Translations under genes and position numbers: made by a program
Source of the DNA: Terfezia claveryi
Lineage: Eukaryota; Ascomycota; Pezizomycetes; Pezizales; Pezizaceae
Reading direction: 5' to 3'
Length of the DNA: 64,000 bases
Assembly: GCA_015179025.1 (NCBI GenBank)
Contig: WHUX01000097.1
Location: 62,001-126,000, forward strand
In this document: positions 56,601 through 64,000 of the stretch, piece by piece
Numbering within the stretch: the stretch's first letter is position 1
Layout: each line of letters begins with the position of its first letter
The notes under the pieces: generated by a model
Seen by the model: the letters and a program-made list of their open reading frames with translations, nothing else
Database searches by the model: none
What the model was told of the DNA's origin: nothing

Positions 56601-57727
56601 TACTGTGTGTGGATGGATGATTCTATAAAGTGTGAGAAGGATGAATTTAGTGCAGATAATAGTCTCTGAATAATACAGTCTGCAACCTTCCAAAGATAAA
56701 TCTCCCGACCGTACACTAGAACCTCCATTGCAGTTTTAGCAGTACCGGTATCCCCGCTTTTGAAAGGCAAACCATATTTTGCGCTACACCCCAACCCTAA
56801 CCTCCCCACTAGTCGAGTGGGTCTTTAGTCGATATCATTGCCAATTTACCACTCTCATGGAGTGTGATTGGAAGTAAAATGTATCCGAGGTGATGCATAA
56901 TTCAGGGTAACTGACACCTCCAAACCCCGAATTGATGAACATAACCGCTTTCATACTCAGGCTTCCAGGCCAGGTAACAGAAGAAAATTTTAACTGTATA
57001 AATTAGAGAAATAACGCCCTCCCATTTTTGAAAATACCCACCTCCCCAATAGGATTTGGGCAAGTGCACGGACAGGGACTTCATCCAGAAGCAACGAACT
57101 CAGAATCCTTCCTGCAACGCACAGTTGTTTTTTTGTGAGGGCTTTCTCCGAATTGAAGTTAAAATTAAAGGTTTGGGAAAGCGGGTATTTTTTCAAATGT
57201 GGAGTTGGGTTGGGGGGTAAAGGGGGCGTTATTCTCCTTTTTTTTAATTTTTTAATTTTTTATTTAGAGAATACAAACAAAACAACTCAAGTACCTACAG
57301 GCGAGCAGAGGTACATAAGTAAGAGAAAGCAGAAAAACTCAAGTGAAATGGGACCCCCCGTGGTGTCATGAACCGGCTATAGAGGAGCGAGCTGTGTTGG
57401 AGCTGATGCCTCCGTTCCTGTTCAATGGGCAGTTGAGAATGGCGGGTATATGATGCGGCAAATGATGCGGCATTTGATGATGGCGTAATAGGTCTCATAA
57501 CGAGCCTGCTTCTTCCATACCTATCACTACGTCTAGTGGTGATATCATCAAACATACCAAAATCATACAATAATATTGCTAACAGGTCATTATGGTTAAA
57601 TTAAAATCAGGTAAATACTATCCTTCTGTAAAATTCTTCCCAACAAAGCTAATACAATATAAACAATCCCCAAATAGGAGGAATGAAACCAGATATACCA
57701 ATTCAAACCTTCTCCCTGCTGATGTAC

Positions 57728-58027
57728 TCAGTGTTTGTATACCTCCAAGAGTATCAAATTAGCCCTCACATGCTCCTGAACCGTAACCGCCGGAGTCATG
57801 GCATATGTAGATGGAAGCTCACTCATCTTAATGATTCCATCCTTCATCCACTCCTCAACAATAAGCTTGATCAAGGTGTGAATTTCTAGCTCCGCAAGCC
57901 TACAGCCCATTAGTATACCGCAGCGACTCCCTGTGATGCCATCGCCATAGGTGAGTACACCGTGACCTCTCAGGAATTCCATGAGCTCACCAATCAAAGA
58001 ATCCTCAACTTGGGAGTTTGTAGACAT
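57728..58027 (-). CDS. Hypothetical 99-residue protein
   Basis: An ATG at 58027 in good context (ATAACAATGTC) after a CA-rich leader opens a 99-residue frame ending at 57728. The protein has balanced composition with predicted amphipathic helices (VEDSLIGELMEFLRGHGVL, LIKLIVEEWMKDGIIKMSEL) and no signal peptide or membrane segment, unlike random frames nearby. I do not recognise it. It could be a full small gene or the first exon of a longer one. Confidence 0.5.
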   Translation of the reverse strand: MSTNSQVEDSLIGELMEFLRGHGVLTYGDGITGSRCGILMGCRLAELEIHTLIKLIVEEWMKDGIIKMSELPSTYAMTPAVTVQEHVRANLILLEVYKH

Positions 58028-59416
58028 TGTTATTGCAGTTATTGTGTTGTTTTTCTGTCTGGCATTGTGAGATTAGTATGGTATGCAAGTGTAGTAGAAA
58101 CAGGAACTATGGCAATTACTCTGGAGTCCCTAATATACCTCCCTGGAGCCGTGGCTATGGCATCATTTACTTTGCGGCTACTTTCGTATGGCCCCGGCCC
58201 TGGTAGACACCTCCAGCTATTACTAGGTTATTTGCAATCCCATAGGGGATACGGCCTATAGTTTATAGTTCCTTTGTACTTGTGTTATATTGCTATACGT
58301 GATTCTGTTTTACCCTCAAGCTTCTGTAGGATCCAAAGGTCTGCCCCCGGCCAAGTTAATCCAATACAAAACAATCCCGAATGAAAATTAAGAAAATGAA
58401 ACAAGATATACCCCTGGCTCCTGGCCCCGTCCCCCAGAATTTAGGAACATCCCAAGGCCGATGGGATCATAGGTATGATTGGCGATCTGTCTTAGATCAT
58501 GCAGGTGTTGGATGTGGCAGTACGCCAGACGCGTTGATAAATGGAAATAAAACTCTGTATGTACATTCGTATGCACCTCCCTTCAGGGTAGGTACATATA
58601 TGACGGAAGCCCTGGTGAATAACTAAGTCGGGGGAGGTTGGGGGTGGGAAGGAGGTTTGGGCTTTCCCTTTTTAAAAAAAAAAAAAAATTGCTTAGAAAA
58701 AGGAAGTTGTAAGCAGCATTCAACTGACCACTAAGTACAGTAGAGAACTCATGTACCCACCCTATATATCGCTCCATAACCCGCTCGCAAATATGCGCCG
58801 TAGCGATACTTTTTTTTTCCTTTTTTTCTCTTTTTTTATTCTTTTTTTTTATTCTTTTTTTTTCTTTTTTCTTTTGAAGTAATTCACCTGCCTCACGTAC
58901 TTTGAAAGACCAATATGTCTCCTCCTCCTTGAAAAGACTATACATATACCAGATGGGGATATTTACTAGTGCAGAAATAATTCAATTGTACTGTATTATT
59001 TTTCCGACGAATTTTGTATGGGATAAACATTAATAGATAGACGCCAATACATGGACTTCTCGGTAGTTATCACCAATGCCCCCTTCTCCCTGCACATCCC
59101 TCTCACCGGAAGCCAAAATAAATAATTTTCTCTACTTACTACTATTCACATAGACAATGGAATACATTCAAGGAACAAAACAAAACAATCATGCATATAC
59201 GCCTCCAAAACAAGCTCAAACAGCGAAAGAAAAAAACAACCAACAAGAATACAAAAAGATATTTAATAAAAAAAACAAAAAGCGAGAGAGAGAGAGAGAG
59301 AAAAAGAGTGGAGTCGTAAAAATTGTGTGTACCCTTTTCTTTTCTTTTCTTAGATATTATCTCCAACTACTCATTTCAGAAATTCACACCTCTCCTCTCT
59401 TCACCCCACTACCGCC
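58028..59416. other. Spacer with T-rich and GA-rich tracts
   Basis: Contains a T-rich tract with scattered C and A (58809-58875), an A-rich stretch and a (GA)n run (59282-59301). A 25-30 bp similarity (AACAATCCC...ATGAAAC-AGATATACC) links 57662-57702 and 58370-58412. No gene supported. Confidence 0.5.
59282..59301 (+). repeat. (GA)n microsatellite
   Basis: Nine to ten GA units within an A-rich stretch. Confidence 0.9.
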
Positions 59417-61078
59417 TTAAAAACCCTCCTCCTGCCCACTCCCCATCCCCAAAAGATTTAACACCATCAGTCCCACTTCCGGCCACACCTCCATCCTCCA
59501 CCCCCTAAACAGCCCCTCAACCCCACCTAACCCCCCCTCCCCCTCCTCCTCTTTCACAATTAACCACATCGTCCCCACCACCCCCGCATACCTCCCAACA
59601 GGAATAGTCGTCTTCTCCGGTGGTCCGCCTTCCGGCTTCTCTATTGTAGGTGCATTCGCCTGTGCCCGCCTCAGTACTGTCTCTAGCGGTAACCGGAAAA
59701 ACCTCGCTGCCATAGTCCCGACGAAATGTAGACTGGAGAATATCCCTGGGCTATGAGCCGGGTCAATACCGAGTTTGTTGGTGAGGATGTATGGACGCGA
59801 AGTCAGTATTAGGGTTGGGATAGTTGCGTGGAGGAGCGTGGGGAGGAGGACAGGTCGGGGGCAGGAATATGTCCCTAGACAGCGGAGTTGGGGGAGGATG
59901 TTCCGGGGCGTGGAGCTGCTGGGGGTGATCATGAGACGGGTTTTGATAATGTCTAGTGGGGAGAGGATTAATGCGGTGATGGCTGATGCGGCGATGGCTA
60001 CGCCTATCGATAGGAGGGGGTTGGGGGAGTCTAGGGTGGATGCAGAGTCGGCGATGAGGGTTGGTTCAGGAAGGGACAGGATTGCCGAGAGGAGGGAGGA
60101 CGTCCAGGACTCGAGGGTCTGAGTTAGCATCCAGTGGATGAAGGAGGCGTTTTGACCTGTTTGGGTTAATCACGTGGTTTGTGATTTGGGAATATATATT
60201 GGATTGGGTTGGGTTGCGTTCAGGTTGTCTACCTTTCCATATCCCCCATACACCCTCCTTGCTCCACAATGCCTTGATCATATCCCTGACATGGCTGTTC
60301 TTGTGGAGATGTAATTCCCAGGGTTGCCGGATTTCTTCGACGTCGGGAGTGGTGATTGGGTAGCCAGTTCGGTCGGTTACTCTGCGAGAGGGACGGGAGG
60401 AGGTAGCTCGAAGGGAAGGAGATACAGGAGGTGAGATGTCTGAGGAGAAGTAGGCGGGTTCTTCGTCAGAATCGGAGTTTACGGAACCTGCCTACACACA
60501 ATCGCATATACATGTTAGCATTCTTCTTCGGGATTGAGACTCTGTCGTCATAGTAATTCTATGCATCCCTCTCCAGAAACTGGGATCAAGGAGCTTGCTT
60601 TAATCAAACGTACATCATCAGCCTCCATCCCCCTCCCTCCCCGACCCCTCCTTCCACCATCACCATTAAATATACCATTACGTTGCCTCTTCGAACTCTT
60701 CTTCGGTATATACCACACCTGCAGACTCGTAATCGCAACCTCAAACGGCTGGCTCACTCCCTGGCTTATATACTTCTTCCCAATGCCCATCGCCATCCTC
60801 TTTGCCAGCTCCACAGGGCTCAAGTTCCCTCCAGCATCATCACTGATGTAGTCTGAGTAATCTAGGTCGCTGAGAAGATCCCGTGCTGTCGAGGTGAATA
60901 TCGATGTTGCATTTGAAGTGATACTGGAGGACGGACTGGAGGAGGAGGAGGACGAGCTCGAGGTGGAGACCTTGGAGAAGGTGTCTTTCGCGGCGGATTG
61001 GATGCTGTCGAGGAGGTAATCGTTTGCAGGGGGGATGTAGTAGGGGCGGAGGGGGTTGGGGCCTGTGCTGGTAGACAT
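59417..61078 (-). CDS. UGO1: Ugo1-like mitochondrial fusion carrier-fold protein
   Basis: Exons 61078-60581, 60491-60233 and 60156-59417 join in phase to give 498 residues. The N-terminus has GPNPLRPYYIPP, typical of fungal Ugo1, then KKYISQGVSQPFEVA, a degenerate first carrier signature. Exon 2 is acidic/Pro-rich and ends DMIKALWSKEGVWGIWKG, the usual carrier EG-x-W-KG block. Exon 3 has the clear carrier motif PLDIIKTRL (residues 319-327) and FRLPLETVLRRAQ. Ugo1 is an outer mitochondrial membrane protein that links Fzo1 and Mgm1 during fusion. It has atypical carrier repeats, as here. Intron 1 uses a GTTTCT donor with a TGCTAAC branch; intron 2 is regular. Divergent to RRP15. Confidence 0.88.
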
Positions 61079-61653
61079 GGTGGTGATGATGGGGTGGGAA
61101 GGGGGTCGAGGTGGAGGATCTCGGCTGGGTATTGGGAAGTGATGGGTTTGGAAGTGGGGGGTAGTGGGGGGTAGTGGGGCAGATGGTAAGGGTGCAGAAC
61201 GACCACAATATCCCGTTTACGAAGAAATATGGAGAGTTGTTTGGTGTTTCCGTGCGCTGTTGATGTGGTTGTGTGATTTCTCGTGAGGGTCATGAGCGAG
61301 TGAGTTTTTGATGAGGGGCGGAAACCAAGGAATTCCTGACCAGTGAGACAAGTGAATGCTTATGATTTACAACCATAGAGCAGATTCCAGCAACAGTCTA
61401 CGCTCACGGAAGTGCTAGATATATTCCTACACTGCCTTTTGTCTCCCAGTTGCTGAACATCCAGATCGTCACCTTGAGTTTTCCTGCTGCTGTAATAATG
61501 TGATGCTTCAATACCGTGCTTAGTCATGGCCTACATAACGCTTTGCGCCAAGAGCACAAATATGCCAAGATTTACCACTTCGCTGGGCATTCTGCTGCTC
61601 AATGTGCACTGCGCAAAGGCATCGAGTTTCGCCGACAATTCCCCCGCACCACA
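61079..61653. promoter_or_regulatory. Divergent promoter between UGO1 and RRP15
   Basis: 575 bp between the two ATGs. No specific operator recognised. The UGO1 side is G-rich on the plus strand (61024-61180). Confidence 0.4.
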
Positions 61654-62525
61654 ATGACCGACCATCCCACAGAGAAAAAGCGGCGCACCGGCAAGCCCGC
61701 CCCCGCAAAATCTGCCCAGAAAGCTCCTCGACCAGACTCACCCTCTGGTGCTGGGAGCGGTTCAGAATCCGACGCTGCTCCTCCGAGCAACGAGGGCAAG
61801 AAAGCACCTGCTGCCGCCCACGAACTTGGCTTGGATGCAGCCTCCGACGGCAACGACGAATACGACGATGTCTCTGGCTCTGACGTAGATGCAGAAGATG
61901 AATTTCTCAATTCCGACGAAGACTCCGACGACTCTAGCGACTCTCTAGACTCCGTTCTCGCCGGCCAACGCAACGGAGCCGTGAAAAGGCGAAAACGAAA
62001 CGACCCCAATGTCTTTGCCACATCCATGAGCAAGATCCTAAGCTCCCACTTGACGACAAAAGCTAGATCTGATCCAGTGTTGGTCAGGAGTAAAGCCAAG
62101 GCTCTGGTCATCGATGAGAGTAAGCTCGAGACAAAGGCGCGGCGGGTGCTGAGGGAGCAGAAGAGGTTGGAGCTGGAGAAGGGGAGGGTGAGGGACGTCC
62201 TTCCAAAAGGAGATGGGATGGAAGTCATGAGGGCAGTGGAGAGGGAGAGGCAGTTGAGAAAGATTGCCCAGAGGGGTGTGGTCAGGATGTTTAATGCCGT
62301 GAGAGCGGCGCAGGTGAAGAGTGAAGTGGCGCAGGCGGAGGTGAGAAAGACGGGACTTATTGGCATGGGGAATAGGGAGCAGAAAGGTGGGCTTATGCTC
62401 GTTTATATAGCATCCTTTTATGACGTCTTTGTTGCTGATTGGGGTTTGTGAATAATATAGTTACCGAGATGTCGAAACAGGGTTTCCTCGACCTTATCCA
62501 GTCCAGCTCGGCGAAATCGGCTTGA
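61654..62525 (+). CDS. RRP15: Ribosomal RNA-processing protein 15
   Basis: Exons 61654-62386 and 62461-62525 join in phase (REQK|VTEMSKQGFLDLI) to give 265 residues. The frame is open upstream to 61516 but only via GTG, so the ATG at 61654 (MTDHPTEKKRRTG) is used. A basic/Ala-rich start is followed by an acidic Ser/Asp tract (DEDSDDSSDSLDS, nucleolar-type), then the Rrp15 domain (NDPNVFATSMSKILSSHL, basic coiled-coil KLETKARRVLREQKRLELEK, VRMFNAVRAAQ) and the conserved C-terminal TEMSKQGFLDLI. Rrp15 works in the nucleolus in pre-60S maturation of 27S pre-rRNA. The intron is 74 nt and ends ATATAG. Confidence 0.93.
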
Positions 62526-63150
62526 AATCTTCTGTCAAAGGGGGCCATATATCACACAAAATTATCTGAACTGTCCCTGGGCTACCTTCCGTAAGCCGGG
62601 CTTTCACCATCCTTGGGATCACTGAAACCCATCCACGTGTATGTCGTTGCTTTCTATGGGTCTAAAAAGGCGTTCTCGATCTGTTGAATTATCCTGGTGT
62701 AATGTAACGCTCAGTGCGTGTCGATATGTATCATTATTCATCCCCATTTCCATGCTTTGTGAAGAGAGATATCTTCCATACGTTTGCAAATGCGTTTACC
62801 CTGTACTCCGCAACGGCCTTGTTAATTGTGAGCGTACAATATACTATCGGTGTTTGGGCAAACATAGCACCCAGTGATTACGTTTTGTCCTAGCGGTTAC
62901 ACTCTCCAACATTAATTATTGTTAATTACTGAAACAATGTCTTGCCAAGCCAATATCCAAACCAACATACACAGATATTGTTAGATGTAAACAATGCGAG
63001 CTCCCATACACCTCCCCACCCCCCCAACACAGCTCTCCCCGCCTCCAAACACGCACGAATCGCAATAAAGAATATCCAACCAATCAACCCAACCCCCCTC
63101 CCCACCATCCCCGTGCGTGCATCCATCCAGTCATCTTCAAATTAACCACT
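62526..63150. other. Spacer
   Basis: Flanks of RRP15 and of the gene starting at 63151; the right part is C/A-rich, like a leader. No gene seen. Confidence 0.6.
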
Positions 63151-64000
63151 ATGGACCCCCCTATACCCCTCCCACCAAACTTCCCCCTCCCCCAACTCCA
63201 CGCCCACCTCTCCCAATTCATCCACCCTCGCTCCTCAGCCCACCACATCCGTCAAGCCGTATCTTCCTATTTCAGCGACCTAGCGGAAACCATCGAACAT
63301 GGCGGAGTCGAGCTCCACCCACCAATCACAGCAACATCATCACAAACTGACCCTATCCCCGATGTCGGGAAAGAAGCATATGGGAAGGAGATTGATGGGC
63401 TACTTGGCCGAGGGAAGTATTTAGGTCCGGGCCAACAACCAGCAGCATCTGGATCTCAAAAGCGGAAAATGAGTACTAGCATACCAAAGTGGGGTGGGAG
63501 CCTAGGAAAGTCCTCTGGTGCAGAATCAGCAGCAACTAAATCCACCACACAAGGCCCAACAGAGGGCAGACTCGGTGGGGAGAGATTACGCCGTGAATAT
63601 CTCCTCGCCGTCCGGGAGAACATCCTCGCAAAACGGGAATACGATGTCATGGCGTCCTCCATTCCAACGGAATACGACGCAGAGGAGCTTGCAAACAGTG
63701 ATGATGAGAAGGAGGAGGATGTCGAAGGGGTATGGGATGAAGAGGGGGAGTTTGGGTTACGCCCAAACGCGAAGGATGGTGCGCGGGAATTCCTAGATTT
63801 ATATCTCAGTACGCATTTATTGGGGAGACAGTTGGCGAAGTTGGGTATTTTGCAGCATTATGTGCGGGAGTTTCCAGCGAGGAAGGAGGAAGGAGGGGAA
63901 AGTGGTGGAATGACTCTCCCGCAGCCACCACAGCCACCACAGCCACCGCCGCCACCGCCGCCGAGTGTGGTGCTTCCTGCTGCGGGTGGTGCGGGTAGTG
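63151..64000 (+). CDS. Hypothetical protein, 5' part, runs off the window
   Basis: An ATG at 63151 (context ACCACTATGG) after a CA/CT-rich leader opens a frame of 283 codons without a stop to the window end. It starts with a Pro/Leu-rich stretch (MDPPIPLPPNFPLPQLHAHL) and a helical segment (SAHHIRQAVSSYFSDLAETI). Then comes a Ser/Gly/Lys linker, a charged helix (RLRREYLLAVRENILAKREY), an acidic patch (NSDDEKEEDVEGVWDEEGE), a segment REFLDLYLSTHLLGRQLAKL, and a Pro/Gln run (63922-63962). No family recognised; coiled-coil complex subunits have similar makeup. The missing 3' part may hold the defining domain. Confidence 0.7.
   Translation, partial: MDPPIPLPPNFPLPQLHAHLSQFIHPRSSAHHIRQAVSSYFSDLAETIEHGGVELHPPITATSSQTDPIPDVGKEAYGKEIDGLLGRGKYLGPGQQPAASGSQKRKMSTSIPKWGGSLGKSSGAESAATKSTTQGPTEGRLGGERLRREYLLAVRENILAKREYDVMASSIPTEYDAEELANSDDEKEEDVEGVWDEEGEFGLRPNAKDGAREFLDLYLSTHLLGRQLAKLGILQHYVREFPARKEEGGESGGMTLPQPPQPPQPPPPPPPSVVLPAAGGAGS

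Larger units (their letters stand above)
55441..57727. other. Spacer
   Basis: Holds a tandem duplication of about 60 bp (55661-55776, sharing CATGTGAAGTRTAATATACCTGG), TTCAGGGTAA copies at 55797-55806 and 56901-56910, a G-quadruplex-prone tract at 56562-56600, and one weak small ORF described separately. Confidence 0.5.

Noticed and set aside
61516..61653. N-terminal extension of RRP15
   Set aside because: It starts with GTG; the first in-frame ATG is at 61654.

Overview
The window looks like nuclear DNA of a filamentous ascomycete (Pezizomycotina). The reasons are short GT-AG introns (about 50-110 nt, one possible longer one), several with a CTAAC branch site near the 3' end; a Zn2Cys6 regulator; arginine-specific mitochondrial carbamoyl-phosphate synthetase; a Ugo1-type mitochondrial fusion protein; and fungal hAT, copia and Tad-like LINE relics. 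Gene density is low, and the long AT-rich spacers carry microsatellites and homopolymer runs. A Pezizomycetes-like genome would fit, but I cannot name a species from the sequence.

Layout. 1-670: start of a Zn2Cys6 transcription factor on the minus strand. 2.4-4.25 kb: a foldback element with two inverted arms of about 515 bp. 6.0-8.8 kb: a five-exon zinc-finger protein of unknown role (minus). 8.8-17.6 kb: mostly gene-poor spacer with one Cys-rich hypothetical gene. 17.6-21.3 kb: a 1172-aa disordered protein with a Cys-rich core (minus). 21.3-25.3 kb: spacer. 25.3 kb: MGST3-type MAPEG enzyme. 27.9-29.2 kb: PAP2 lipid phosphatase. 30.4 kb: a tiny spliced ORF. 31.5-32.8 kb: AhpD-like protein. 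33.2-34.2 kb: hypothetical protein (minus), divergent from SF3B1/Prp10 at 34.7-38.4 kb. 39.7-43.5 kb: CPS-A large subunit, five exons. 44.9-47.7 kb: SLC26 sulfate permease with a STAS domain. 49.3-55.4 kb: a transposon graveyard, with a hAT relic beside a copia relic that is itself interrupted by a Tad-like LINE and a 377-bp TA-flanked MITE. 57.7-58.0 kb: small hypothetical gene. 59.4-61.1 kb: UGO1 (minus), divergent from RRP15 at 61.7-62.5 kb. 63.15 kb to the end: a partial gene running off the window.

The recognisable genes are unrelated core functions (splicing, rRNA processing, arginine synthesis, sulfate uptake, lipid phosphate and glutathione metabolism, mitochondrial fusion). There is no operon-like or cluster logic.

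The most unusual signal is in the spacers. A family of very short insertions (9-32 nt) shares one constant end, TAGTCTGGTTGGCAC (reverse complement GTGCCAACCAGACTA), and is truncated to different lengths at the other end. Six copies lie between perfect 8-11 bp direct repeats and two between imperfect ones. This looks like a micro-scale mobile element or retroposed RNA end that I do not recognise from any described family.
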